In this document: positions 43,254 to 54,545 of the stretch, one piece after another
How positions within the stretch are numbered: position 1 is the first letter of the stretch
Layout: every line of letters starts with the position of its first letter
Source: Paracoccus sp. (in: a-proteobacteria)
GTDB taxonomy: Bacteria; Pseudomonadota; Alphaproteobacteria; Rhodobacterales; Rhodobacteraceae
Direction of reading: 5' to 3'
Length of the DNA: 64,000 nucleotides
Assembly: GCF_030538695.1 (NCBI RefSeq)
Contig: NZ_JAUNTN010000017.1
Span: 22,725 to 86,724, forward strand
Notes under the pieces: model-generated
Database searches by the model: none
The model's input: only the letters and a program-made list of their open reading frames with translations
Told to the model about the DNA's origin: nothing
Position numbers and translations under genes: made by a program

Positions 43254-43912
43254 GCCGCGCCGTTCAGCAGATAGCCTTCGCCGCGCCGTGTCTCGATCAG
43301 CCCGTCGCCCAGCTTGCGGCGTAACCGGCCGATGACGACTTCGATTGACTTGAAATCGCGGTCCTGATCGCCGTCGTAAAGATGTTCCGACAGTTCGGTG
43401 CGGCTGACGATGCGGCCCTGATGGTGGATCAGATAGGACAGGATGCGGGTTTCGAATGCGGTCAGTTTCAGCGGTGCGCCGTGCAATGTGACCGTGGCGC
43501 TGGCGCTGTCCAGCGCCAGTGGCCCGGCCGTGATAACAGACCGCGCATGACCCGCCGCGCGGCGCACCAGTGTCTGACAGCGCAACACGACCTCATCCAG
43601 ACGGAACGGCTTGACCGCATAATCATCGGCCCCGGCACGGAACCCTGCCACCTTGTCTGACCAGTCGCCCCGCGCGGTCAGGATCAGCACCGGCATGGCA
43701 ATGCCCTGATCGCGCCAGCGGGTCAGAACCTCGATCCCGCCCATACCGGGCAGGCCAAGATCCAGCACGGCGACATCATAGGTTTCGGTTGCGCCAAGAT
43801 ATTCGCCCTCCTCGCCATCATGGGCCAGATCAGGGGCGAAACCGGCATCGCGCATGGCCTGTGCAAGCTGGTTGGAAAGGGTGGGGTCGTCCTCGACGAT
43901 CAGGCATCTCAT
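43250..43912 (-). CDS. OmpR/PhoP-type response regulator (FeuP-like)
   Basis: 220 residues. Receiver domain with E7-D8-D9 and phosphoacceptor D51 (VAVLDLGLPGMGG), conserved Thr and Lys (ILTARGDWSDKVAG... YAVKPF), then a winged-helix DNA-binding domain with LTAFETRILSYLIHHQGRIVSRTELSEHLYDGDQDRDFKSIEVVIGRLRRKLGDGLIETRRGEGYLL, PhoP/FeuP-like. It is between a PepSY gene (10 bases upstream) and its kinase. Its likely target is the direct repeat at 44273-44289. Confidence 0.93.
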   Translation of the reverse strand: MRCLIVEDDPTLSNQLAQAMRDAGFAPDLAHDGEEGEYLGATETYDVAVLDLGLPGMGGIEVLTRWRDQGIAMPVLILTARGDWSDKVAGFRAGADDYAVKPFRLDEVVLRCQTLVRRAAGHARSVITAGPLALDSASATVTLHGAPLKLTAFETRILSYLIHHQGRIVSRTELSEHLYDGDQDRDFKSIEVVIGRLRRKLGDGLIETRRGEGYLLNGAA

Positions 43913-43922
43913 GGCGGGAACC

Positions 43923-44249
43923 TTATTTGCGGGCCTCGGTCAGACCTTCGCCCAAAACCTGAAGGATGCGGCCCGAGCGCAGGTCGGCGCGGATCATCAG
44001 CAGGTCACGGCGTGGGGTCAGCCAGCGCAGTTCGACGATATGTTCATAACCTTGCGCACATTCGGGCCCGTTGGGGGGCACCGGGCGCGCACCAATCAGC
44101 CGACCGTGAAATCGTGTGCCGACCTCGGCTGCGATCTGATGTAACGCCTGAACCGAGGGGGGCGGGCCTTCGGCCATAACCACATGCGCCACCGGAACGG
44201 CAGCGCCAAGGGCGATCAGCAGGGCAGCAAGGCGAAACTGTTTCATCAT
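43923..44249 (-). CDS. Secreted PepSY-domain protein
   Basis: 108 residues with a signal peptide (MMKQFRLAALLIALGAAVPVAHVVMA|EGP). The mature part is a PepSY-type domain: SVQALHQIAAEVGTRFHGRLIGA, then YEHIVELRWLTPRRDLLMIRADLRSGRILQVLGEGL. Small PepSY proteins placed before PhoP/Q-like systems modulate the sensor; that role here is inference. It is the first gene of PepSY-regulator-kinase. No strong ribosome site precedes the tandem ATGs. Confidence 0.85.
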   Translation of the reverse strand: MMKQFRLAALLIALGAAVPVAHVVMAEGPPPSVQALHQIAAEVGTRFHGRLIGARPVPPNGPECAQGYEHIVELRWLTPRRDLLMIRADLRSGRILQVLGEGLTEARK

Positions 44250-44272
44250 GGTCAGGATATTACGCGCGGGCA

Positions 44273-44289
44273 GGTAAACGAAAGGTAAA
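44273..44289. promoter_or_regulatory. PhoP-box-like direct repeat in a divergent promoter region
   Basis: GGTAAA occurs at 44273-44278 and 44284-44289, an exact 11-bp step. On the minus strand this reads GATTTA-N5-CGTTTA, close to the PhoP box (T/G)GTTTA-N5-(T/G)GTTTA. It lies between the PepSY/regulator/kinase operon and the secreted protein gene at 44386, where it could control both. Confidence 0.6.
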
Positions 44290-44385
44290 TCCGCCATTGG
44301 TCTTTCGTTGGGAATCGCGGTGCTAAAAGCGATTCGTGTTGGGGCAAGCCCCCGCCTGTCGAGCAGAATATGTAAGGAGTAACCG

Positions 44386-45234
44386 ATGTTTTCGTTCGAT
44401 CTCAAATCTTCCGTGGCTGCTGTCGCCCTGGCGGCGGTAATGGCCGTGCCGATGGTGTCCTTGGCGCAGGATGCCGCGCCTGAGGCCCCGGCGGCAGCGC
44501 AAGCCGCTGCGCCGGTTGCGCTGCCACCTGCGCTGTCCATTGACGGGCTGAGCGATGTGACCCAGACTCGCGGCAAGCATGGCGTTCGGGTGCAGGGCAA
44601 GCTGCCCGATGGTCAGGATTTCACCGCCGGTCTGGATGCGCAGGGTGCGCTGCGGATGATCCGCACCGAGGGGGTGCTGCCGCAGGCGCTGCTGGATGCG
44701 GCGCTGCCGGATACGGTGCGTCAGGCTCAGGTGCTGGCGCAGGTTGCGCAGGTCAAGGGGCTGATGCTGTCCGATCAGCGCGGCTCCATGGTGATGGGGC
44801 AGGACAGCGATGGTCAGCCGGTGATGGCCGCTTTTTCGCCGCAGGGCGAGCTGATGCGCTTTGCCCGTGGGGATGATGCGATGCCGCGTATGGATCGCGG
44901 CCCGCGTGGTGATCGTGACAATGATCGTGGCTTTGCCCCGCGCGGCGACGGTCAGAAAATGCAGGGTCGCCGTGGCGGCGATTGCGACGGCCCGAAAATG
45001 GGCAGCAAACCGGGCCGTGACAACGCTCAGCAGCGCCCGGCCCGTGCTGGCCGCACCGCTCCGGTGGATGAAGCTGCGGTCCGCTCGGCCACCGAGGCGG
45101 CGGGCTATACTGACCTTGGCGCAATCACGCAGGACGGGCCGAACAGCTTTGTCGAGGCCAATAACCCTCAGGGCGAAGCCGTGACCGTCGCCGTTGGCCC
45201 GAACGGCCGGGTCTTGGGCGAAACCGCCCGCTAA
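44386..45234 (+). CDS. Secreted protein with two PepSY-like segments and an Arg/Gly/Asp-rich middle
   Basis: 282 residues. Signal peptide (MFSFDLKSSVAAVALAAVMAVPMVSLAQ|DAAPEAP), then an Ala/Pro linker, a segment resembling PepSY (LPDGQDFTAGLDAQGALRMIRTEG), a low-complexity middle of about 65 residues (RGPRGDRDNDRGFAPRGDGQKMQGRRGG), and a second PepSY-like segment (SATEAAGYTDLGAI...GEAVTVAVGPNGRVLGETAR). TAAGGAG is 6-12 bases upstream. It is divergent from the two-component operon and is a probable target of it; the function is unknown. Confidence 0.8.
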   Translation: MFSFDLKSSVAAVALAAVMAVPMVSLAQDAAPEAPAAAQAAAPVALPPALSIDGLSDVTQTRGKHGVRVQGKLPDGQDFTAGLDAQGALRMIRTEGVLPQALLDAALPDTVRQAQVLAQVAQVKGLMLSDQRGSMVMGQDSDGQPVMAAFSPQGELMRFARGDDAMPRMDRGPRGDRDNDRGFAPRGDGQKMQGRRGGDCDGPKMGSKPGRDNAQQRPARAGRTAPVDEAAVRSATEAAGYTDLGAITQDGPNSFVEANNPQGEAVTVAVGPNGRVLGETAR

Positions 45235-45259
45235 GCGGCAGATCATACAGGCAGAAATG

Positions 45260-45287
45260 GGGCGGTGCCGGGAAACCGGCGCCGCCC
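45260..45287. terminator. 12-bp GNRA hairpin between convergent genes
   Basis: GGGCGG (45260-45265) and GCCGG (45267-45271) pair with CCGGC (45276-45280) and CCGCCC (45282-45287); one T-G pair joins the two blocks and the loop is GAAA. It lies between the secreted protein stop and the yitT stop and touches the latter. Lack of a T-run makes intrinsic termination less certain. Confidence 0.65.
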
Positions 45288-45896
45288 TTACGCCATGTAA
45301 CGGCCAGGCCGGTGATTGATGGCGATGACCAGGTTCAGCACGACCGCGCCAAGGAAGGACCATGCAACCGTGGTTATATCCCGCAGCACCAGCGCGGTCG
45401 CAAACAGCGCTACATCGAATAAAAGCTGCGTCCAGCCCGCCCGAAACCCGGTTTTGTCCTGAAGATACAGCGCCAGCACGCCGACCCCGCCAAGCGAGGC
45501 CCCATGCCGGAACAGCGCCAGCAGCGCGCTGCCCGAAATGCAGCCGATCAGCAGCGCCCCGACAGCCGGATGCAAATTGCCGAATGAAATATAGGGCGGC
45601 AGCACCGCGACCAGCAGCGACAGGCTGGCCACCGCAACAAAGGACTTGATCGTAAAGGCCCAGCCGAACCGCCGCCAGCCCAGATAGTAAAAGGGCAAAT
45701 TGATGATGAAAAACACCGGCGCGAATCCCCAGCCTGTCGCATAAGAGATCAGCAGTGCCAGCCCGGCGGTCTGGCCGGTCACGAACCCCAGATGGGTCAG
45801 GATCAGCACCCCGATGGCGGCCATGAAGCTGCCATAGGCAAGCCCTTGTGCATCATCAATGAAACTATGTGTCGGGGTGGCGCTGTTCATGGTCAT
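45288..45896 (-). CDS. YitT family membrane protein
   Basis: 202 residues with six predicted helices. YitT/DUF161 features: DDAQGLAYGSFMAAIGVLILTHLGFVTGQTAGLALLISYATGWGFAPVFFIINLPFYYLGWRRFGWAFTIKS and a central RHGASLGGVGVLALYLQDKTGFRAGWTQLLFDVALF. The family has no firm function; some members are suspected carriers. Two ATGs (45896 and 45890) are possible, neither with a strong ribosome site. It is divergent from kup. Confidence 0.9.
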   Translation of the reverse strand: MTMNSATPTHSFIDDAQGLAYGSFMAAIGVLILTHLGFVTGQTAGLALLISYATGWGFAPVFFIINLPFYYLGWRRFGWAFTIKSFVAVASLSLLVAVLPPYISFGNLHPAVGALLIGCISGSALLALFRHGASLGGVGVLALYLQDKTGFRAGWTQLLFDVALFATALVLRDITTVAWSFLGAVVLNLVIAINHRPGRYMA

Positions 45897-46058
45897 GGTG
45901 ATGGCGCAGGCGCAAGAGGGGCGCAAGGGGGGATGGCAAGGGATGGATGGGCCTGTGCGATGAACCGGGGGTATGCTGCCCCCCTTGCGCTTGCGGGGAC
46001 AGGGTATGATATATGGCCTGTGCAGTGGTCCGATCCGCTGTTTTGTGCAAGGCTTAAC

Positions 46059-47993
46059 ATGGCGTCTTTGCCTCCGGCCGCCGATCCGCAACCGGCATCC
46101 GATATATCCCAATCCGCTGAACATTCTGACCATGCCACTCAGCACGGTTCGACCGCTGCGCTGACCTTGGCGGCGATCGGCGTGGTCTACGGCGATATTG
46201 GCACCTCGCCGCTTTATGCGCTGCGCGAATCGCTGAGCCACGCGCATGAGGAAGGCATGGCCGAAACGGCTGTCGTCGGCATTATCTCGCTGCTGATCTG
46301 GACGGTCATGCTGATCGTGACGCTGAAATATGTGCTGCTGATCCTGCGGGCCGATAACAACGGCGAAGGCGGCACGCTGTCGCTGGTCGCCAAGGCATCC
46401 GAGGCGCTTGGCAACCGTTCTGGCAAGCTGCTGTTGATCGGGATTGTCGGCGTGTCGCTGTTTTTTGGCGATGCGATGATTACCCCGGCAATTTCCGTCA
46501 TGTCAGCGGTCGAAGGGCTGGAGCTGGTTCTGCCCGCCGCCGATAATCTGGTGGTGCCAGTCACGCTGGCGGTCGTCTTTGTGCTGTTTTGGGTGCAGCG
46601 GTCAGGCACCGGGCGGGTGGCGCGCTTTTTTGGCCCGATCATGGTGATCTGGTTTCTGGTCATGGCCGGGCTTGGCCTGTCGCATATTGCGGATGACGGG
46701 CGTATTTTGCGGGCGCTGAACCCCTATTACGCGGGTGAGTTCCTGTTGACAAAAGGGTATGCGGCGCTGCCGGTCCTCGGCTCGGTCTTTCTGGCGGTGA
46801 CAGGGGCCGAGGCGCTTTATGCTGATATGGGCCATTTCGGTCGTCGGCCGGTCCGCATCGCATGGGGCGCATTGGTGCTGCCCGCGCTGCTGTTGGCCTA
46901 TCTGGGGCAGGGGGCGATGGTGCTGGCCCGGCCTGAGACGGCCGCCAATCCATTTTTCCTGATGGTGCCGGACTGGTTCACCCTGCCGCTGATCTTGCTG
47001 GCAACACTGGCCACGGTCATTGCCAGTCAGGCGGTGATTTCGGGCGCATTTTCGGTGGCCCAACAAGCGGTGCAGCTTGGCCTGATCCCGCGTCTGGAAA
47101 TCCGCCACACCTCGGAGACGCAGCGTGGCCAGATCTACATGCCGCGGGTCAATGTTGTGTTGCTGATCGGTGTGGTGGCACTGGTGCTGGCGTTTCAGTC
47201 ATCGGCGGCTTTGGCCAATGCTTATGGCATCGCGGTGACGGGTGATATGGTCATTACCTCGCTGCTGGCGGTGGTGGTGTTCCGTTGGGCATGGGGATGG
47301 CGCTGGTGGGCTATCGCGCTGGTCATGGTGCCGATCCTGAGCATCGAGATGATTTTCCTGACCGCCAACCTTATCAAAGTGTTCGATGGCGGCTGGATTC
47401 CGCTGGTGCTGGCGGCAATGATGGTCACGCTGATGGTGGTCTGGCGGCGTGGTTCGGCGGCGGTGCAACGGCGGATTTCCTCTGACAGCGTGCCGCTTGG
47501 GCTGATCGCGGAAAAGCTGACCGCGCGAGAGCCGCGGATCGTTCCCGGCACAGCGGTTTTCCTGACTGCCGATCCAGACACAGCGCCGCCCGCGCTGATG
47601 CACAACCTGAAGCATAACCATGTGCTGCATGAGCGTAACTTCGTGGTTCGGGTCGTCACCTCCAACGGCCCGCGTGTGGCTGATGGCAGCCGGTTGCGGA
47701 TGGAACAGGTCGGGCCGCGTTTCTGGCGTGTCTGGCTGACCTTTGGCTATACCGAGCAACCCAATGTTCCGCGCGCTCTGACCGAGGCCCGACGTCAGGG
47801 ACACAAGTTCGACATCATGTCTACCTCGTTTTTCCTGAACCGCCGCTCGCTGCGTGTGGGGCAGGGACGGCTGATGCCAAACTGGATGGCGCGGGTTTAT
47901 GCCGGGCTTTACCGCACCGGGTCCGAGCCGACCAATTTCTATCGCCTGCCGTCAAACCGGGTGGTGGAACTGGGACAACAGATTAACCTTTAG
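46059..47993 (+). CDS. kup: Low-affinity potassium transporter Kup
   Basis: 644-residue KUP/HAK/KT family K+ uptake protein. The signature LAAIGVVYGDIGTSPLYALRES starts the membrane part, with LLILRADNNGEGGTLSLVA, FFGDAMITPAISVMSAVEGLEL and GAEALYADMGHFGRRPVRIAW following; twelve helices in about 430 residues, then the C-terminal cytoplasmic domain (TADPDTAPPALMHNLKHNHVLHERNFVV). Kup brings potassium in by proton symport. Only AAGG lies upstream of the ATG. It is convergent with nmo across a perfect 20-bp inverted repeat. Confidence 0.96.
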   Translation: MASLPPAADPQPASDISQSAEHSDHATQHGSTAALTLAAIGVVYGDIGTSPLYALRESLSHAHEEGMAETAVVGIISLLIWTVMLIVTLKYVLLILRADNNGEGGTLSLVAKASEALGNRSGKLLLIGIVGVSLFFGDAMITPAISVMSAVEGLELVLPAADNLVVPVTLAVVFVLFWVQRSGTGRVARFFGPIMVIWFLVMAGLGLSHIADDGRILRALNPYYAGEFLLTKGYAALPVLGSVFLAVTGAEALYADMGHFGRRPVRIAWGALVLPALLLAYLGQGAMVLARPETAANPFFLMVPDWFTLPLILLATLATVIASQAVISGAFSVAQQAVQLGLIPRLEIRHTSETQRGQIYMPRVNVVLLIGVVALVLAFQSSAALANAYGIAVTGDMVITSLLAVVVFRWAWGWRWWAIALVMVPILSIEMIFLTANLIKVFDGGWIPLVLAAMMVTLMVVWRRGSAAVQRRISSDSVPLGLIAEKLTAREPRIVPGTAVFLTADPDTAPPALMHNLKHNHVLHERNFVVRVVTSNGPRVADGSRLRMEQVGPRFWRVWLTFGYTEQPNVPRALTEARRQGHKFDIMSTSFFLNRRSLRVGQGRLMPNWMARVYAGLYRTGSEPTNFYRLPSNRVVELGQQINL

Positions 47994-48013
47994 GTCCGGT
48001 TGCACGGGCAGAA

Positions 48014-48080
48014 GCCTCCGGCGGGGATATTTACAGACAGCAGATACCATCTTTTGTCCTTAAATATCCCCGCCGGAGGC
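48014..48080. repeat. Perfect 20-bp inverted repeat (dispersed element, copy E)
   Basis: GCCTCCGGCGGGGATATTTA (48014-48033) and its exact reverse complement TAAATATCCCCGCCGGAGGC (48061-48080) are separated by 27 bases that include CTTTTGTCCT. It lies between the convergent kup and nitronate monooxygenase genes. The GGGGATATTT core also occurs in the other intergenic elements of this window. A bidirectional terminator is the most likely role. Confidence 0.9.
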
Positions 48081-48087
48081 ATGAGAC

Positions 48088-49050
48088 CTATGCCGCGCAG
48101 AGTGCCGCTTTGGCTTTGGCGTATTCGTCAGCAAGCTGGTCGATATAGGCAGCGGCGGGTTGAACCTGGCGGATGGCACCGATACCCTGACCCGCGCCCC
48201 AAATCTGGCTCCATGCTTTTGGTTTGGCGCTTTCAAAGCTCATGGATGAGGCGTCGGCGCTGGCCAGATTGTCGGGGTCCAGCCCCGCGTTGCGGATCGA
48301 AGGGGCCAGGTAGTTGCCCGAAACCCCTGTGAACAGCGACGAGGTGACAATATCCATTGCGCCTGAATCAACGATCATCTGTTTGTAGTCCGGCTGCGCC
48401 CGCGTCTCATCCGTGGCGATGAAGGGGCTGCCGATATAGGCGAGATCCGCCCCCGCCGCCTGCGCCGCCAGCACCGCGCGGCCGGTGGCAATCGCGCCCG
48501 ACAGCAGCAGCGGGCCGTCGAACCAGTCGCGGATTTCCTGAAGCAGCGCAAAGGGTGACTGCGCACCGGCGTGGCCACCTGCGCCTGCGGCCACGGCAAT
48601 CAGCCCGTCGGCGCCTTTTTCAATCGCCTTTTTCGCAAAGACATTGTTAATCACGTCATGCAGCGCAATCCCGCCGCAGTCATGGGCGGCTGCATTGACC
48701 TCGGGCCGGGCGCCAAGGCTGGTAATCCAGATCGGGACGCGGTGGCGATGGCAGATTTCGATGTCGCGTTCCAGCCGCGAGTTGCTGCGATGCACGATCT
48801 GGTTCACCGCGAACGGCGCGGCAGGGCGGTCCGGGTTGGCCTGATTGTGACGGTCCAGTTCCTCGGTGATCTGCGTCAGCCATGCGTCCAGCAGCGGCGG
48901 CTCGCCATCCTTTTCGCGGGCGTTCAGCGCCGGAAAACTGCCGACGATCCCGGCCTTGCATTGGGCGATGACCAGTTCCGGTCCCGACAGGATGAACATG
49001 GGCGAGGCCATGACGGGGATGCGCAGTTTTTGCAGAATGGGGGGCAGCAT
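48088..49050 (-). CDS. Nitronate monooxygenase family protein
   Basis: 320-residue FMN TIM-barrel enzyme that oxidises alkyl nitronates (propionate 3-nitronate being the classic). Motifs: IPVMASPMFILSGPELVIAQCKAGIVGSFPALNARE, VHDVINNVFAKKAIEKGADGLIAVAAGAGGHAGAQSPFALL (FMN phosphate and catalytic His of GGHAG) and LSGAIATGRAVLAAQAAGADLAYIGSPFIAT. Some members of this family are enoyl reductases or of unknown substrate. It follows glpK by 69 bases on the same strand and may be the end of the glp transcript. Confidence 0.9.
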   Translation of the reverse strand: MLPPILQKLRIPVMASPMFILSGPELVIAQCKAGIVGSFPALNAREKDGEPPLLDAWLTQITEELDRHNQANPDRPAAPFAVNQIVHRSNSRLERDIEICHRHRVPIWITSLGARPEVNAAAHDCGGIALHDVINNVFAKKAIEKGADGLIAVAAGAGGHAGAQSPFALLQEIRDWFDGPLLLSGAIATGRAVLAAQAAGADLAYIGSPFIATDETRAQPDYKQMIVDSGAMDIVTSSLFTGVSGNYLAPSIRNAGLDPDNLASADASSMSFESAKPKAWSQIWGAGQGIGAIRQVQPAAAYIDQLADEYAKAKAALCAA

Positions 49051-49119
49051 AATGTGGTCCTCTCTCCTCTTTCGGTCATGCTGAACGGCGGCGCGGGGCG
49101 CGTCCAGCAGGACGCCGCG

Positions 49120-50601
49120 TCAGGCCGCCATGACCGCGTGAACCGCCCGTGACCATGCCGCCAGCCGCCTGTCGCGGGTGGCGCTGTCCATCGTTGGCTC
49201 AAAGCGGCGGTCCAGCGCCCATGTGGCAGCGAATCCTTCGGCGTCAGGGTAAATCCCGGCACGATGCCCGGCCAGCCATGCCGCGCCGAGTGCCGTGGTT
49301 TCCACCCCGCGCGGGCGATCCACCGGCGCGCCGAGGATGTCCGCCAGAAACTGCATTGCGGGATCAGAGGCGCTCATCCCGCCATCGACGCGCAGGATGG
49401 CTTCGCCCGCCGTTCCTGTCGCGCCCCAGTCGTCGCGCATCGCAGCCCACAGGTCATGGGTCTGAAAGCCCACGCTTTCCAGCGCCGCGCGGGCGAATTC
49501 GCGGGGGCCGGAATTGCGGGTCAGGCCAAAGACCGCACCCCGGCAATCGGGCCGCCAATAAGGTGCGCCAAGCCCGGTAAAGGCGGGGACAAGGATCAGT
49601 TCCTGCGTCGGGTCCGCCTGTTCCGCCAGCGTCGCGGTTTCCGGCGCAGACCGGATCAGCCCCAAGCCGTCGCGCAGCCATTGCACCACCGCCCCGGCGA
49701 TAAAGATTGAGCCTTCCAGCGCGTAAACCGCCTTGCCGTCAAGCTGATAGGCAATCGTGGTCAGCAGCCGGTTGCGGCCGGTCACGGGCGCGTCTCCGGT
49801 GTTGAGCAGCGCAAAGCAGCCGGTGCCATAGGTCGATTTCATCATTCCCGGCTGAAAGCAGGCCTGACCGATGGTCGCCGCCTGCTGATCGCCCGCGACG
49901 CCCAGGATCGGCACCTTGCGCCCGAACAGATCGGCCCGCGTCATGCCGAAATCCGAGGCGCAGTCGTGCACTTCGGGCAGCATCGACATTGGCACCCCGA
50001 ACAGTGCGCACAGATCAGCGTCCCATGCGCCCTTGCGAATGTCGTAAAGCATGGTCCGCGCGGCATTGGTCGCGTCGGTGACATGGGCGCGACCGTCCGT
50101 CAGTTTCCAGATCAGGAAGCTGTCCACCGTGCCAAAGGCCAGATGCCCGGCCTGCGCCGCCGCCTGTGCGCCGTCCACATTGTCCAGCAGCCAGCGGATT
50201 TTCGTGGCGCTGAAATAGGGGTCCAGCAGCAGGCCGGTGCGGCTGCGGATCAGGTCTTCATGTTCGCGCAGGGCCGCACAGAGGCCAGCGGTGCGGCGGT
50301 CCTGCCAGACGATTGCACGGTGAATCGGCTGGCCGGTGCGGCGGTCCCAGACAAGTGTGGTTTCGCGCTGGTTGGTGATACCGATGCCCGCCAGAGGCGG
50401 GTTGCCCGCCCGTTCCAGCGCCGCGCGGGCCGTGGCGGCAACGGTGGACCACAGATCATCCGCATCATGTTCCACCCAACCGCTGTTGGGATAGTGCTGC
50501 GCGAACTCCTCCTGATGGCTGGCGACGGGCTGCATGTCCGGGCCAAAGACGATGCTGCGGCTGGAGGTCGTCCCCTGATCTATCGCCAGAATATGCGTCA
50601 T
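49120..50601 (-). CDS. glpK: Glycerol kinase
   Basis: 493-residue cytoplasmic kinase making glycerol 3-phosphate from glycerol and ATP. FGGY family motifs: [76 protein letters not shown] (glycerol binding), [28 protein letters not shown], and [28 protein letters not shown]. The start forms an ATGA overlap with the glpD stop, so both steps of glycerol use are coupled. No glpF or glpR is present here. Confidence 0.97.
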   Translation of the reverse strand: MTHILAIDQGTTSSRSIVFGPDMQPVASHQEEFAQHYPNSGWVEHDADDLWSTVAATARAALERAGNPPLAGIGITNQRETTLVWDRRTGQPIHRAIVWQDRRTAGLCAALREHEDLIRSRTGLLLDPYFSATKIRWLLDNVDGAQAAAQAGHLAFGTVDSFLIWKLTDGRAHVTDATNAARTMLYDIRKGAWDADLCALFGVPMSMLPEVHDCASDFGMTRADLFGRKVPILGVAGDQQAATIGQACFQPGMMKSTYGTGCFALLNTGDAPVTGRNRLLTTIAYQLDGKAVYALEGSIFIAGAVVQWLRDGLGLIRSAPETATLAEQADPTQELILVPAFTGLGAPYWRPDCRGAVFGLTRNSGPREFARAALESVGFQTHDLWAAMRDDWGATGTAGEAILRVDGGMSASDPAMQFLADILGAPVDRPRGVETTALGAAWLAGHRAGIYPDAEGFAATWALDRRFEPTMDSATRDRRLAAWSRAVHAVMAA

Positions 50602-52139
50602 GCGCCCGCCCTTTCGGCCATATATGCGGCCACCGCTGTCTGTTGTGCCGCGTCCAGCCGCAGCCCCAGCTTGGACCGCCGCCACAGCGCATCATCCGCC
50701 GTGTGCGCCCATTCGCGGGCCATCATCCAGTCCAGTTCCGCCTGACACAAGCCGCCACCGAAATCGCGGCCCGGTCCGTTGGCCAGCATCGCTTCGGCCT
50801 CGGTGCCATAGGCGCGGATCAGGCGCAGGGCTTGCGCCTCGGGCAGATCATGGGCCTTGCGCAGCGCCTCGACCAGCGCAGGAACGCCATCCACCGGGAA
50901 ATCACCGCCGGGCAGGGGGACGCCTGCCGTCCACGCCGGGCGGGCCTGCGGAAAGAACGGGGTCAGCTTCATCAGCGCCGCTTCTGCAAGCCGCCGATAG
51001 GTGGTGATCTTGCCGCCAAAGACATTCAGCACCGGGGCGCTGTCCGTATCCAGCGACAGGACGTAATCCCGCGTGGCCGCCGTGGCGGAACTGGCACCAT
51101 CGTCATACAGCGGGCGCACCCCGGAATAGGTCCAGACCACCTGATCGGGGGTGACGGGGCGGGCGAAATACTGGCTGGCGAAACGGCACAGGTAATCGAC
51201 CTCGGCCGGGGAACACTCGGCCTCGCCCGGTGCGCCCTGATGGTCCTGATCGGTGGTGCCAATCAGGGTAAAGTCCTGCTCGAACGGGATTGCAAAGATG
51301 ATCCGCCCGTCGGGGCCTTGGAAGAAATAACAACGATCATGGTCGAACAGGCGGCGCGTGACGATATGGCTGCCGCGCACCAGACGGATACGCTCGGGGC
51401 TGTCAATATGGGTCACGTCGCGGATCACCTGCGCCACCCAAGGCCCGCCCGCATTGACCAGCGCGCGGGCCTGATGCACCTGCCGCCCGTCGGGGCCTTC
51501 GGTGGTGATGCGCCACAGGTTGTTTTCGCGCCGCGCATCGGTGACGCGGGTGCGGGTCAGGATTTCGGCACCGCGCGCCTGCGCATCACGGGCGTTCAGC
51601 ACCACCAGCCGGGCGTCCTGCACCCAGCAGTCGGAATATTCATAGGCCAGCCGCGCACCGCGTTTCAGCGGCACGCCCGCCGGGTCGCCGGTCAGGTCCA
51701 GTTTGCGGGTGCCGGGCAGGATCTTGCGCCCGCCCATATGGTCGTAAAGAAACAGCCCCAGACGGATCAGCCAGGCCGGGCGGCGGCCCTTCATCCACGG
51801 CATGAACAGCCGCAGCAGCCGCGATGTGGGCGTGTCATTGTCAAAGCGCATATCCGGCAGAATCGGCAGCACGAAGCGCATCGGCCATGAAATATGCGGC
51901 ATGGCCCGCAGCAGGGTCTCGCGCTCATGCAGGGCTTCGCGGACCAGACGGAACTCGAAATATTCCAGATAGCGCAGCCCGCCGTGGAACAGTTTGGTCG
52001 AGGCCGAGCTGGTTGCCTGCGCCAGATCGCCCATTTCCGCCAGCCGCACCGACAGCCCGCGACCGGCGGCGTCCCGCGCAATGCCACAGCCGTTGATGCC
52101 GCCGCCGATCACGAAAATATCCACGGGTTTTTGCTGCAT
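50598..52139 (-). CDS. glpD: Glycerol-3-phosphate dehydrogenase, aerobic
   Basis: 513-residue FAD enzyme of the inner membrane that oxidises glycerol 3-phosphate to dihydroxyacetone phosphate and feeds quinone. N-terminal FAD motif [58 protein letters not shown], then [13 protein letters not shown] and [20 protein letters not shown], and [34 protein letters not shown]. It heads glpD-glpK. Upstream, at 52174-52201, is the terminator of katG. Confidence 0.97.
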   Translation of the reverse strand: MQQKPVDIFVIGGGINGCGIARDAAGRGLSVRLAEMGDLAQATSSASTKLFHGGLRYLEYFEFRLVREALHERETLLRAMPHISWPMRFVLPILPDMRFDNDTPTSRLLRLFMPWMKGRRPAWLIRLGLFLYDHMGGRKILPGTRKLDLTGDPAGVPLKRGARLAYEYSDCWVQDARLVVLNARDAQARGAEILTRTRVTDARRENNLWRITTEGPDGRQVHQARALVNAGGPWVAQVIRDVTHIDSPERIRLVRGSHIVTRRLFDHDRCYFFQGPDGRIIFAIPFEQDFTLIGTTDQDHQGAPGEAECSPAEVDYLCRFASQYFARPVTPDQVVWTYSGVRPLYDDGASSATAATRDYVLSLDTDSAPVLNVFGGKITTYRRLAEAALMKLTPFFPQARPAWTAGVPLPGGDFPVDGVPALVEALRKAHDLPEAQALRLIRAYGTEAEAMLANGPGRDFGGGLCQAELDWMMAREWAHTADDALWRRSKLGLRLDAAQQTAVAAYMAERAGA

Positions 52140-52173
52140 GATCTGCCCTCTTTCTTTGGCGGCACATCATGCG

Positions 52174-52201
52174 AAAACGCGGCGGTTGTCAAACCGCCGC
52201 G
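52174..52201 (-). terminator. Rho-independent terminator of katG
   Basis: CGCGGCGGTT (52178-52187) and AACCGCCGCG (52192-52201) are perfect complements around a 4-base loop; on the minus strand TTTT (52174-52177) follows. It lies between the katG stop and the glpD start. Confidence 0.88.
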
Positions 52202-52229
52202 TCGTGTTTTCATGGCTGGCTTACCGGGT

Positions 52230-54476
<2,247 letters not shown>

Positions 54477-54530
54477 TCAAGGCTAACTGGGATGGGGGAT
54501 AATTTCTAATTGCATTGCCTGACACCTGCG

Positions 54531-54545
54531 ATAAGAAAGCCTTAT
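54531..54545. promoter_or_regulatory. Palindrome over the oxyR start, possible OxyR site
   Basis: ATAAG-AAAGC-CTTAT (54531-54545) has the 4-7-4 spacing of OxyR half-sites (ATAG-N7-CTAT) but ends on the oxyR ATG. It is in the 151 bp between katG and oxyR. It could let OxyR repress its own gene. The match is short and could be coincidental. Confidence 0.35.
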
